NCBI RefSeq assembly: GCF_025905425.1 | Contig: NZ_CP109603.1 | Coordinates: forward strand, 1,772,001-1,836,000 | Direction: 5' to 3' | DNA: 64,000 nt | Origin: Pseudomonas putida | Lineage (GTDB): Bacteria; Pseudomonadota; Gammaproteobacteria; Pseudomonadales; Pseudomonadaceae | Shown: in pieces, positions 38,925-48,341 of the stretch | How positions within the stretch are numbered: the first letter of the stretch is position 1 | Layout: each line of letters opens with the position of its first letter | The notes under the pieces: model-generated | Seen by the model: only the letters and a program-made list of their open reading frames with translations | What the model was told of the DNA's origin: nothing | Database searches by the model: none | Position numbers and translations under genes: made by a program

Positions 38925-40316
38925 TCACTGGACGATGACCACTTCTTCTGTATCGCTGCCGCCGTTCGCCGAAGTGACCCGAATGGTCGCCGGCGGGACG
39001 GTGCCGGCGTTGGGTGACAGGGACTTGTCGGCGCCGCCGACAAGTTCACCGATCAGCCCACCGCTCCTCCCGGCGTAGGCCGTCAGTTTTGGCGGGGTGA
39101 TACGGTCGCTGGTCGAGGCCTCGATGGTCAGTCGACCGGTGCTGCGGCTGTATTCGGCGCGGCGGATGGTGACCAGATCGGTCAGTTGCACAGGCACGGT
39201 GGTGGGCACATGGAGGGTAGGGATCGCCAGATGGTTGTCGACAGTCACTTGCAGGATCGCCGGCAGCGTCGGGTTGACTATCGACTGGCCATACCAGCTT
39301 CCGGTCGAATTGGCTTCGGTCATGGTCACGGAAGTGCCCGCGCTGTCCAGGAAGCTGGCCGAACCGGGAGGCGGAGGCGCCATGGTGAAGACATCCTGAT
39401 GCGCGACCACACCAGTGGCCGTGGTTCCCCTCGAGTAAGTCGCACGTTGGACCAAGGCAGGCGCAGGCAGATCCACCGCGCTGAGCTTGCCGGAAACGGA
39501 GAATGTAGTGCTGCGCGTATCGATGCCGTCAGGACCCTGGATACGCAGGTAGTTGGTATTGAAGGGGCTGCCAGTCACTTGCTCCTGCAAGTTCGGGTCG
39601 CCGATGTAGGTCTCCTGCTGGCCGGTTTCCGGGTTGGTCTCGGTATAAGGGCCATTGACACTGCGCAGGAACGGTCCGATGTCTCCCTTCAGCGCGCCGT
39701 AGTAATCGCCGGCTGGGCCGATGCCGATGTCCCGGGTCATGTTGATTGCCCGGGTGCCGCCGGTGTCGGCGAACGCTTCCGGTGTGACATTGAACACGTC
39801 GACGCCATACGGGTGGGTGACGGTGTAGACGCCGGCTGCGGGAACATCCACCCGAATCCGAATACGGGCGAAGCTCAGTTGGTGGCCGTCGGCGATCTCG
39901 CCGTTGAACGCTGCTTCGATGGCCGCGACGTAGGTCAGGTCGATGCCACTGGCGGCGTCGGTAATGGCGCCGTCCGCGGCGTACCAGAAGGTTTCATCTG
40001 GATAGTTGGTTGGGAAGACGATGGGTTGGGTGTCATCGAACTCCCCAGGGGCCGGGTTGAGGACGCACATGTAGGCAGGCGCCCCGGGCGTGGCGGCTGT
40101 GCGCGAGCTGACGGCCTTGCTCAGACACAGGTCGAGGGCGCGGCCGTGGGTGTCCTGGTACCAGGCGGCGTAACCCGTCTTGTTTCCGCTGTCGAGCGGG
40201 TAGGGGCGCTCTCCAGGGATACCCGGGTCTACGGCGTAGAGGCCTGCCTGCGCCGTCCCGCCACTCAATGACGCAAGCAGGAGCGAACTTGCCAGTAGGG
40301 TCAATCTGTTGTGCAT
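38925..40316 (-). CDS. Exported protein, paralogue of the next gene, first in the operon
   Basis: This 463-residue protein has a clear signal peptide (LASSLLLASLSGGTAQA) and the same large N-terminal domain as its neighbour: WYQDTHGRALDLCLSKAVSSR, the FARIRIRVDVPAAGVYTVTHPYG block and ETNPETGQQETYIGDPNLQEQV, but it lacks the cadherin-like repeats. It ends with a beta module also found mid-way in the neighbour (RRAEYSRSTGRLTIEASTSD). GAGG lies 8 bases before the ATG. A sigma-54 promoter stands 68-84 bases upstream. I do not recognise a named family; the shared domain looks like a surface or extracellular matrix unit. Confidence 0.78.
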   Translation of the reverse strand: MHNRLTLLASSLLLASLSGGTAQAGLYAVDPGIPGERPYPLDSGNKTGYAAWYQDTHGRALDLCLSKAVSSRTAATPGAPAYMCVLNPAPGEFDDTQPIVFPTNYPDETFWYAADGAITDAASGIDLTYVAAIEAAFNGEIADGHQLSFARIRIRVDVPAAGVYTVTHPYGVDVFNVTPEAFADTGGTRAINMTRDIGIGPAGDYYGALKGDIGPFLRSVNGPYTETNPETGQQETYIGDPNLQEQVTGSPFNTNYLRIQGPDGIDTRSTTFSVSGKLSAVDLPAPALVQRATYSRGTTATGVVAHQDVFTMAPPPPGSASFLDSAGTSVTMTEANSTGSWYGQSIVNPTLPAILQVTVDNHLAIPTLHVPTTVPVQLTDLVTIRRAEYSRSTGRLTIEASTSDRITPPKLTAYAGRSGGLIGELVGGADKSLSPNAGTVPPATIRVTSANGGSDTEEVVIVQ

Positions 40317-40383
40317 GATTCAGTCCTCTGGAAATGACCCAGGCTGGGTGACGCAGCTCGGTCGAAGGGGGCTGAACGGCATC

Positions 40384-40400
40384 AGCAACGATCGTGCCTG
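40384..40400 (-). promoter_or_regulatory. Sigma-54 promoter for the exported-protein operon (reverse strand)
   Basis: On the minus strand the sequence reads CAGGCACGATCGTTGCT, with GG and GC separated by 10 bases, matching TGGCACG-N4-TTGCW at all but one position. It is 68 bases before the ATG at 40316. Confidence 0.75.
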
Positions 40401-40924
40401 TTTAATGCTCAATACAGTTTGGAAGTTATATCGACAGCAAAATACTTGAGTCGAAAATAGTTGAGGAGATCCCTGTTTTGGCAGTGATTCACGCCGTGTT
40501 AGTGCGGGGCAGGTGATTCAGTGGCTACTGAAGATTGCCAGTGGTTCATGCTGCAATTGTGCAGATCGAACCGCCGCCTTAATTGATTGAAAGCGGGTCC
40601 GGTAGGCGGGCAGAGAGACGCTCATTCTTGTCGAAACGGATACAAATGGGGGATTTCGCCCAGTGGTGGGGGATGTGTACTCAAGCGCCGAGTGCGGCTC
40701 TTCAAGGCTTGCGACCGTTTCACCGGTGATACGGTAGGCGATACGTTTACGATTTTTTGTAATTGATGACCGTTTTGTGACAACTAGTCGCGCGCGCGTG
40801 CATGCCGGGTTTTCATACATAATTTGAAACAAGTTCCAGGATTTGGGGTAAATAGGGGCGCGTATCTTTTCCCCTCTATTGGGTGGCAACTTCGCAACTG
40901 ATTGAATTGGTGCTTTTTTTATTT

Positions 40925-40940
40925 TGGCGCGATATTTGCG
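40925..40940 (+). promoter_or_regulatory. Sigma-54 promoter for the giant multicopper oxidase
   Basis: TGGCGCGATATTTGCG has GG at 40926-40927 and GC at 40938-40939 with 10 bases between. It is 47 bases before the ATG at 40987. The gap 40401-40924 between the two divergent promoters holds AT-rich DNA and repeated GATACG words (GTGATACG near 40725, GCGATACG near 40738), suitable for an activator such as the MnxR response regulator of P. putida (inference). Confidence 0.8.
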
Positions 40941-40986
40941 CGCGCTAAGTTCAGCCCTGTTTGTGCTGACTTGGAGGCCCGCCCAA

Positions 40987-43900
40987 ATGACCTGCGCACA
41001 CTTACACACTCCTATCGATCTCAATCGCATACGTTGCTGGTTGAGGCGACCGCAAGGGTTGGCTTTGCTTGCCGGCGTATGGCTCGCGGGTGGCGAAATG
41101 GCCGAGGCGGCGGTGCAGTGCCAGCGCATCTTGGTGGCCAATGTCGTGGCCATGGACCAGCCGTTGATGTTCAACCGGCTCGGTGCGCATAACCCCAACG
41201 GCATGATGTATGCCCTGCGCGGGGATGTAGTAGACACCAATGGGGTGTTGATTACCCAAGGCGGCAGCGCCACACCCGGTCAAGTCACCTTGCGTCCGGA
41301 CAAACGTCCGCGCCCATTGGTACTGCGGGTTGCTGCCGGGGATTGTTTGACGGTCAACCTGCAGAACCTGCTGGCTTTCCAGGCCAACCCCAATGGCCAG
41401 GGCACTGACCACGAGAATGCCGCCAATGGCGAGTTGCATGTCGACGCTCAAGTTGCCGACCGTCATGTGGGTTTCCAAGTCAACGGCTTACAGGCATTTG
41501 GATCGATCAACGATATTTCCGCCAACAGCGGCCGCAACGACAACACCTTGCTGGCGCCCGGGCAAAGCCGTAGCTACACCCTCTACGCCGAACGCGAAGG
41601 CACGTTCGCGGCGACCAGTTACGGCGCCACCTTCGGTAGCGAGGGCTCTTCGGGCAACGTCGGCAATGGCCTGTTCGCCCAGGTCGTGGTGCTGCCCAAA
41701 GGCGGGCAGGCTTATCAAAACACCGTCACCGAAGAAGAGATGCGCTTGGCCACGCGCGGTCGTACACCGGCCGGCCAGCCCATCATCGACTACCAGGCTC
41801 GCTACCCGGTGCTTGAACCCTGGATCTCGGAAGGCAAGGCCGGCAAGCCGATCCTGAGCATGGTCGACGGCAGCGAGATCATTGCCAGCAACGCAGACGC
41901 CGTGATCATGGGGCCCAATGCCGATGGCAGCTTCCCACCGACAACCTATCCCCTTGAAAGCCAGGGCAAGCGTAACCCCAGCCTGCCCAATCGCCTGGAG
42001 CCATTCCGCGATTTCGCTGCGGTGTTCCATGACCAGTCTGCAGTTGTCCAGGCGTTTCCGGGGTTCTGGGGCGACCCTGTGTTCGGCCAGATGCTTGATC
42101 CGACCCGCGACGCCTTCATGGTCAACTACGGTTCCGGTGGCATGGGCGCGGAGGTCATCGCCAACCGGGTGGGTGTCGGCCCCATGCATGATTGCTTGTC
42201 GTGCGCCTATGAAGAATTCTTCCTCAGCGCACACACCACCGGCGATATCGCGATGCAGGTGGACGTGCCGGCCAACATAGGGCTCGAGTTGCTGGCGCCT
42301 GGCCAGGTACCTCCCGCCGACAGTGTCGGTATCAAGGCCAGCATGGCGCTGTATCCGGCCGAGCCTTCCAACGTTGCCCACAGCTACCTGGGCGATGCGG
42401 TGAAGGTTCGCAATATCAGCGTGGGTTACGAGCAACACGTTTTTCATCTGCATGGTCACCAGTGGTTGTTCAACCCCAACGATGACAACTCCGACTACAT
42501 GGATGCACAGGGCGTGGGCCCAGGCTCCGGTTACACCTACGAGATCGCCAATGGTGGGTCCGGCAACCGCAATCGGGTGGTCGGCGATGCGATCTATCAC
42601 TGCCATTTCTACCCGCATTTCGCCCAGGGCATGTGGGCCATGTGGCGCATCCATGATGTGTTTGAAGAGGGCACGCGGCTGGCGGTAAGCCAGGCGGGCA
42701 ACAACAATTTCCACACTCAGCCGTTTGCCTTGCGCAGTGGCTTGCCGGCCTCGGGTGCGCGGGCCTTGCCCGATGGCGAGATCGTCGCCGGCACGCCCAT
42801 TCCGGCGGTCGTACCCCTGCCGGGCAAGGCCTTGCCGCCGATGCCGGGCAAGGTGGTGGTAATTCCCAAAATGAGTGGTGGAACGCTGGCCGAAGGCCAA
42901 GAGCCGGGTGACGATAGCCAAACGCCGGCTGCGCAGCGAGTCGTCGGTTCGCTGGCCCTGGTCGATCGCAGTGAAGCCAACCGCAACGCCGATGGCAGCC
43001 TGAAAAATCCCGGCTACCCGTTCTGGATCGGCGGCGTTGAAAGCACCGTCGGCCAGCGGCCACCGACGCCGCCGCTGGACATGCTCGATGCGCAAACGGC
43101 CACGGCCTTGAAGGGCAGCGGCAAGGCGCTGTGGGCGGCGTTGGATCCGGCCCAGGCCGGTGGTTGGGATGGCGGCCTGCCACGGCATGGCCTGGACGGC
43201 TGGGCGGCGGGCGGCGAGGCGCAGGTGACCACCAGCCTGCTGGACATGAGCAAGGGCCTGGAGCGCGCCAAGCCGGTGTATTTCCCCGAGGAGGGCACCG
43301 AGGTCGAACAGTCGGCCATGGCCTTCCACGCCACGCCATCACATGCCAGCTTCGCCGTGCTGCCCAGTGGCCAACTGCTGCCGCGCGACTTCCTCACCAA
43401 CGGCGGGCCTCCCGTGGCGGGTGCGCCGTTTTTCGAGCCGTGCATGGACGACCGGCAAAAACGCCTGACCCGCAGTGCCGGAGCCGGCAATTTCAACAGT
43501 GGTGAGCGTCTCGACGCCCAGACGTTCAGCGGTGCCTCGCCGTTCAGCGCCGATCATCCGCGCATTTACAAAGGCGCCAATATCCAGTTCGACGCGGTGT
43601 TCAACAAGGTCGGCTATCACTTCCCGCAAACCCGCATCCTCACCCTGTGGGAGGATGCATGGCCGGTGATCAACAAGCAGCGCCCACCTGAGCCGTTGGT
43701 GATGCGCATGAACACCTTCGACTGCACCATGTACCAGCACACCAACCTGGTGCCTTCCGTCTACGAACTCGACGATTACCAGGTGCGTACGCCCACCGAC
43801 GTCATAGGCCAGCACATCCACTTGCCCAAGTGGGACCTGACTGCCGCCGATGGCTCGGCCAATGGATGGAACTACGAGGATGGCGTGCTCTCGCCGTCTA

Positions 43901-46815
43901 CCGTGGTCGAGCGCATCCACGCCATTCGCCGGTTCAACGCTTGCCGGGACGACGACCCACGCGAAGGTACCGGGGACTGTCCCGTGGCCAAACAGCACCC
44001 TTACTTCGGGCGATTCAATCGCGCCGACTGGCTGGGTGCGCGCACCACGATGCAACGCTGGTTCGCCGACCCTGTGCTGAACGTGCACAACATCGATCGC
44101 GGCCTGGGCAATATCTTTACCCATGACCACCTTGGCCCTTCGACCCATCAGCAAGTGGGCATGTACGCCACCGTGCTTGCCGAGCCTGCCGGTTCCAAGT
44201 GGTACCACGCCGAAACCGGCGAAGCCTTGTATAACGGCAGCGGGCGCCAGGACGGCGGGCCAACTTCCTGGCAAGCCGTGATCGAGACCGGTGATCTTAA
44301 CGGTGACAACAAGAACGACAGTTACCGCGAGTTCTTCCTCGAGTTCAGCGACTTCCAGCACGCCTATGAGGCCGGTGTCTACGTCGGCGCGGGCCCCGAT
44401 GGTATTCCCGATGCGCAAGCCTACCCGGCCACCGCAGACAGCTTCCGCTACGCCATCAACCCGCCAGCGCGCAAGACCGCCGGCAACCTGCTGGAGTCTG
44501 TCGTGGAAGTTGCCAGCGGCCAGTTGCTGACGTGTCCGTCGCGGCCGTGCCCGCAAGCGATCTCGGCGTCGGACCCGGGCATATTCGTCGTCAACTACCG
44601 CCATGAACCCCTGGGCTTGCGCATCTACGACCCCAACAAGGTCGCGCCAGACGGCAAGCGTGGCATGCAGGCCGATGGTTTGGCCGGTGACCTGGCCTAT
44701 GCCCTGCAAAACCGCACCGACCGGGCGATCCCTGCACTCAACCTGGCCCCCAGCGCGATCACCGCCGCTACCGGCCCCACCGGCGGGGTCACGCTATTGC
44801 CCAAGCACATCAACCGGGGGGACTTACCGGGCGATCCGTTCACGCCGACGTTACGCACCTATACCGGCGACAACGTGCGCCTGCGGGTCAATGCCGGCGG
44901 CCATGAAGAGGAGCACAACCTGACGTTGCATGGGGTGAAATGGCTGCACTCGGGCAGCGGCTTCGGCAACAGCTCCAACACCGGCTGGAAGGCATCGCAA
45001 ATGGTGGCGATTTCCGAGCAACTGGGCTTCATGGCCCCTGTCGCGATGATGTCCAGTGCCGCCAGCGATACCGGCGATTACCTGTATTCCATGGATGCCT
45101 CCCTGGAGGGCTACTGGAGTGGCCTGTGGGGCGTCATGCGCAACTACTCGTTGAGTCGCAGTGACCTGTTCCCGCTACCCAACAACCCCAGGCCGGTGGC
45201 CGCGCGCAACACGGTCAATTTCAATGGCGTATGCCCGCGCGTCAGCCCTAATCCAAGTGGGGTCGGCAACCGGACGACGGTGCAGCGTAACTATGAGGTC
45301 GTTGCAGCGCTGGCCAACGATATCCTCGCCAACCCGTTGGGTCTGACCCTTGGCGATCCGGCAGGTGCCGGCCAGCATGTCGGCGGCCCGCTGAACTCGC
45401 AGGGCGGCACCCTGGTGTACAACCCGAGGCCGGTAACTGTGCCGCAGGTGACGATCTTCGACCCTGAAGATGGCGAGACATTCACCATTGGCGGGCAGTC
45501 CGGCCCATTGCACGACCCGACTGCCATCTTGTATGTGCGCAAGGCTGATCTGGACCCGGTCACCGGCAAGCTCAAACCCGGGGTGCCCGTCGAGCCGCTG
45601 GTACTGCGCGCCGCCGCCGGCGATTGCATCAACATCACCCTGGAGAATCGCCTGCCCTTGATGATGCCGGACCTGCCGAACTACGCGGTGATGCAAGGCA
45701 CGGTCAAGCGTGACCGTGCCGCTGCGCAAGGCTCGACCACCTTCAACAACAACCTGATGCGCCCCTCCAGCCACATTGGCCTGCACGCCCAGTTGCTGAC
45801 CTACGACGTGAGCAAGTCGGATGGTTTCAACGTCGGCAGCAACCCGGTCCAGACGGTGGCACCACGGGTAGGCAATACGGGGGCTTGGCCAAGCCGGACC
45901 TATCAGTACTACGCCGGGCACCTGGAGCGCGCCGGTCAGCCGGTGGCGTCTCAATTGGGGCGCAACGTCGACGTGATCGAGGCGACCCCCATCGAGTTCG
46001 GTGGCCTCAACCTGATGCCGGCCGACCCGATCAAGCAACCGCAAAAAGGCCTGGTGGCGGCCATGTCGGTGATGCCGGCGGGTGCCACCTGGCAGGAGGA
46101 TGCCGCTTCCAGGGCGTCGGCTACGGTGCAGGCGCCGGGCGCGAGCCTGTATCGCGACTTCATCATGGTCTGGCAGAAGTCCCTGAACATGCGTTGGGCC
46201 AACGGCTTGCCGGTGGAGAACATGTCGTCCGAAGGGCCGGGCATTCCCAACGACCCGAAAGACAACTCGGACATGGCCATCAACTACAAGAGCGAGCCCC
46301 TGTGGTACCGATTCGCCCGAGCGCCTAACGCGCCGTTCGGCCAGGCGGGTGGCAATGGCCTGGGCGCAGTCACGAACGCCCACATGGCCTACAGCAATGC
46401 CCTGGTCGGTGGTGACCCGGTAACGCCGATACTGCGCGTCAAGCCGGGGCAGCCGTTCCGCACCCACGTGCTGATGCCTTCGGGAGGGAGCCGTGGAGCG
46501 ACCTTCCAGCTCGACGGGCATGTCTGGGCGTTCAACCCGTTTCAGGCTGAAAGGGTGGACCTCTGGGGCTACCCGATGAAAGACGCGGGTATCGGTTCGG
46601 TTCGATTCGGCTACAACCCCATGGCCATGTACATCGGCGCCCAGGAAAGCGTACTGCCAGCAGCGCATTTCAGCTTCATGTTCCCCAGTGCCGGTGGTGC
46701 CAACGCGGTACCTGGCGATTACCTGTACCGGGACTATGCGGCCTTCGGCAATCTGGGCGGCATGTGGGGGCTGTTGCGGGTCAGTGACGAGCCTGCGTCA
46801 ACCACCGCGCAATGA
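40987..46815 (+). CDS. mnxG: Giant multicopper oxidase, MnxG-type Mn(II) oxidase
   Basis: This protein of 1,942 residues has a signal peptide (LALLAGVWLAGGEMAEA) and is built from several cupredoxin domains. Copper motifs include H484-x-x-H487-x-H489-x-H491 (HVFHLHGH), H538-C539-H540-x3-H544 and M549 of a type-1 site (YHCHFYPHFAQGMW), HIHLPKWD (H943, H945), FTHDHLGPSTHQQ (H1046, H1048) and a C-terminal LDGHVWAFNPF. This size and the HIHLPKWD / HDHLGPSTH blocks are those of bacterial Mn oxidases (MnxG of Bacillus and P. putida GB-1), which oxidise Mn(II) to Mn(IV) oxide outside the cell. McoA, the second Pseudomonas Mn oxidase, is the alternative. A TTG at 40924 is rejected because it lies inside the sigma-54 promoter; GGAGG precedes 40987. 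Confidence 0.82.
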   Translation: MTCAHLHTPIDLNRIRCWLRRPQGLALLAGVWLAGGEMAEAAVQCQRILVANVVAMDQPLMFNRLGAHNPNGMMYALRGDVVDTNGVLITQGGSATPGQVTLRPDKRPRPLVLRVAAGDCLTVNLQNLLAFQANPNGQGTDHENAANGELHVDAQVADRHVGFQVNGLQAFGSINDISANSGRNDNTLLAPGQSRSYTLYAEREGTFAATSYGATFGSEGSSGNVGNGLFAQVVVLPKGGQAYQNTVTEEEMRLATRGRTPAGQPIIDYQARYPVLEPWISEGKAGKPILSMVDGSEIIASNADAVIMGPNADGSFPPTTYPLESQGKRNPSLPNRLEPFRDFAAVFHDQSAVVQAFPGFWGDPVFGQMLDPTRDAFMVNYGSGGMGAEVIANRVGVGPMHDCLSCAYEEFFLSAHTTGDIAMQVDVPANIGLELLAPGQVPPADSVGIKASMALYPAEPSNVAHSYLGDAVKVRNISVGYEQHVFHLHGHQWLFNPNDDNSDYMDAQGVGPGSGYTYEIANGGSGNRNRVVGDAIYHCHFYPHFAQGMWAMWRIHDVFEEGTRLAVSQAGNNNFHTQPFALRSGLPASGARALPDGEIVAGTPIPAVVPLPGKALPPMPGKVVVIPKMSGGTLAEGQEPGDDSQTPAAQRVVGSLALVDRSEANRNADGSLKNPGYPFWIGGVESTVGQRPPTPPLDMLDAQTATALKGSGKALWAALDPAQAGGWDGGLPRHGLDGWAAGGEAQVTTSLLDMSKGLERAKPVYFPEEGTEVEQSAMAFHATPSHASFAVLPSGQLLPRDFLTNGGPPVAGAPFFEPCMDDRQKRLTRSAGAGNFNSGERLDAQTFSGASPFSADHPRIYKGANIQFDAVFNKVGYHFPQTRILTLWEDAWPVINKQRPPEPLVMRMNTFDCTMYQHTNLVPSVYELDDYQVRTPTDVIGQHIHLPKWDLTAADGSANGWNYEDGVLSPSTVVERIHAIRRFNACRDDDPREGTGDCPVAKQHPYFGRFNRADWLGARTTMQRWFADPVLNVHNIDRGLGNIFTHDHLGPSTHQQVGMYATVLAEPAGSKWYHAETGEALYNGSGRQDGGPTSWQAVIETGDLNGDNKNDSYREFFLEFSDFQHAYEAGVYVGAGPDGIPDAQAYPATADSFRYAINPPARKTAGNLLESVVEVASGQLLTCPSRPCPQAISASDPGIFVVNYRHEPLGLRIYDPNKVAPDGKRGMQADGLAGDLAYALQNRTDRAIPALNLAPSAITAATGPTGGVTLLPKHINRGDLPGDPFTPTLRTYTGDNVRLRVNAGGHEEEHNLTLHGVKWLHSGSGFGNSSNTGWKASQMVAISEQLGFMAPVAMMSSAASDTGDYLYSMDASLEGYWSGLWGVMRNYSLSRSDLFPLPNNPRPVAARNTVNFNGVCPRVSPNPSGVGNRTTVQRNYEVVAALANDILANPLGLTLGDPAGAGQHVGGPLNSQGGTLVYNPRPVTVPQVTIFDPEDGETFTIGGQSGPLHDPTAILYVRKADLDPVTGKLKPGVPVEPLVLRAAAGDCINITLENRLPLMMPDLPNYAVMQGTVKRDRAAAQGSTTFNNNLMRPSSHIGLHAQLLTYDVSKSDGFNVGSNPVQTVAPRVGNTGAWPSRTYQYYAGHLERAGQPVASQLGRNVDVIEATPIEFGGLNLMPADPIKQPQKGLVAAMSVMPAGATWQEDAASRASATVQAPGASLYRDFIMVWQKSLNMRWANGLPVENMSSEGPGIPNDPKDNSDMAINYKSEPLWYRFARAPNAPFGQAGGNGLGAVTNAHMAYSNALVGGDPVTPILRVKPGQPFRTHVLMPSGGSRGATFQLDGHVWAFNPFQAERVDLWGYPMKDAGIGSVRFGYNPMAMYIGAQESVLPAAHFSFMFPSAGGANAVPGDYLYRDYAAFGNLGGMWGLLRVSDEPASTTAQ

Positions 46816-46836
46816 CAGATGCTGTTTATTACGCTC

Positions 46837-47009
46837 TGTACGAAAAGTTTTGTGGGAGCGGGCTTGCCCCGCGATGGAGTGCGAAGCGCTCCTGTACCTG
46901 ATATCAAATAGTGTCAAAGACGCCGCGAATTCAGGCTTTGCTGCCGCGTTGCGGCAGATCGCGGGGCAAGCCCGCTCCCACAGCGAGGGATGACCATACT
47001 TTTCGTACA
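46837..47009. mobile_element. MITE-like element with internal REP pair, copy 2 (intact ends)
   Basis: Perfect 12-bp terminal inverted repeats, TGTACGAAAAGT (46837-46848) and ACTTTTCGTACA (46998-47009), enclose a 173-base element. Its interior has two inverted REP units (TGTGGGAGCGGGCTTGCCCC near 46852 and its complement near 46962-46982) around an AT-richer core. It is nearly identical to 29761-29928. It has no coding capacity, so it is a non-autonomous element presumably moved by a transposase from elsewhere. Confidence 0.82.
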
Positions 47010-47310
47010 AAACCTAGCACCTCTCGGGCTGCCGATCATCGAGTGCGCCGACGCAGACCAAGCGTTGGCGGTGCTGGAGCGGGCCTCTGGAATCGTGCTT
47101 GTCGTAACGGACGTTTGGATGCCAGGTAGCATGGACGGCGTGGCGTTGGCGAAAATCATCTGGTCGCGATGGCCATCCATTGCAGTGCTCATTACATCTG
47201 GGAATTGCTTGCTCGCGTCGAACATGTTGCCAACCCACGCGGCTTTCGTTCCCAAGCCTTGGTCTGTTGGCGGGCTGCTGCAAACGGCTAATAGGCTCCT
47301 GCATTGCTGA
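46990..47310 (+). pseudogene. Response-regulator receiver fragment cut by the MITE
   Basis: Residues from about 17 on are a receiver domain: IECADADQALAVLER, the phosphorylated-Asp block VVTDVWMPGSMDGVALA, ITSG and PKPW. The first 14 or so residues, which should hold the acidic pair binding magnesium, are replaced by sequence encoded by the right end of the MITE (MTILFVQ). No output domain follows. The gene is thus truncated at its 5' end. Receiver-only proteins of this family (hybrid-kinase partners) normally run 115-125 residues. Confidence 0.75.
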
Positions 47311-47454
47311 GCCGGACAGAATCGACATCGATTTCAAGTCTCAGCCCAGCAGCCCAAGGGTGTGCATTTCTGAAGACTGCCAAGTAACGGCAATGCCTGT
47401 CGTGCTTCATCCCTTGGGCTAGTTTGCTGAAAACAGAGCAGAGCGCGACTGGAC

Positions 47455-47964
47455 TCAGTCCGTCGTCTGCTCCGCTGTGGTATCAGCGGCAGCGGCCGGG
47501 GCATCTGCTTTTGACTTCGCACGATTGCGTCGGCCCTGGCTGCGTTGCCGCGAAGCTTGTTGCTTGGCGTGCAGCGCCTGAGCGGCGGTTACAGTGCCAG
47601 ATGCTTGACCACTCAAGTCCAAGCGCGGCGCACCCTCCACCATGCTTGCCCAGTAGCGGGTTCCCCGACACCAGGTAGAGATGCCCAGCTTAAGCTGTTC
47701 GGGGGTCAAGCCGAGCAGCTCCAGGTGTTGCTCGGCATCCTTGAAGATACCCTCCTTGAGCGGCACCTTGGGGGCCGGATTGACAGGGAAGGCCAATGGA
47801 AAATGCTTCTGCAACGGCCAGATCGCTGCCACCGCCGGGTCCAGGTCGCGAGGCTTCGCCTGCGGGGGAGATTTGCGCTTGGGGTGTTTCGCGCTATCGG
47901 CCTTTACCTGCTCTTTTTCTGCCCTGAGGCGGTCACGTAGCTCAGCTAGTTGTTCAAAACCCAT
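47455..47964 (-). CDS. ProQ/FinO-family RNA-binding protein
   Basis: This 169-residue protein has a ProQ/FinO core (about 40-120: LDPAVAAIWPLQKHFPLAF, LGISTWCRGTRYWASMVEG) followed by a basic, alanine-rich tail (RQRSQGRRNRAKSK). Such proteins bind structured RNAs and stabilise or pair small RNAs with targets. The ATG at 47964 has no strong ribosome site. It stands between the response-regulator fragment and the caspase-like gene, opposite to both. A chromosomal or plasmid-derived FinO-like regulator are both possible. Confidence 0.85.
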   Translation of the reverse strand: MGFEQLAELRDRLRAEKEQVKADSAKHPKRKSPPQAKPRDLDPAVAAIWPLQKHFPLAFPVNPAPKVPLKEGIFKDAEQHLELLGLTPEQLKLGISTWCRGTRYWASMVEGAPRLDLSGQASGTVTAAQALHAKQQASRQRSQGRRNRAKSKADAPAAAADTTAEQTTD

Positions 47965-48341
47965 CGTTTAATTCACTGCTTCGAAGTTGATTGCGTGGCG
48001 TAAGGATATGCCATTCAGCGCTTGAGAGCAGCTGAAACAGGATGAATCGCCACTGTTTTCGTGAGCGCGAGAATGAGTTGATCTCATCAATGGGTAGGGG
48101 AGAGTGGCGTTGACGGCGTACGCGCTGGCGTCTGCGCCTGAATGAAGAAGGAAGATGAATGAGGTAAACGCTACCCTTCAGGTGTAAACCACTATTACTA
48201 TCGAATCACGCCTTCCATGATCGGCAGGCGTATTGGCGCCACCGATGTGTGCTGACACCCCGCTCGGGCTGCGAGGGGTGCTGATGGCAGTTGCTATGGA
48301 CGGCGCCGAGTCAAAAGCCCTCTTGTCGAAAAGTTGATTTC
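47965..48341. other. Intergenic region before the caspase-like gene
   Basis: These 377 bases hold the divergent promoters of the ProQ-type gene and the caspase-like gene. I see no coding frame with a ribosome site, no tRNA, and no clear inverted repeat beyond short GC-rich words. Nothing else can be supported. Confidence 0.5.

Noticed and set aside
40924..40986. Upstream TTG start for the multicopper oxidase
   Set aside because: This stretch contains the sigma-54 promoter itself, so it cannot be translated from that promoter's transcript; the ATG at 40987 has GGAGG and leads into a signal peptide.
46798..47010. Antisense 70-residue frame across the REP element near 46.9 kb (and the like at 29.8 kb)
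   Set aside because: These frames are the translation of MITE/REP DNA (WERACP, GQARSHK words) and are not genes.
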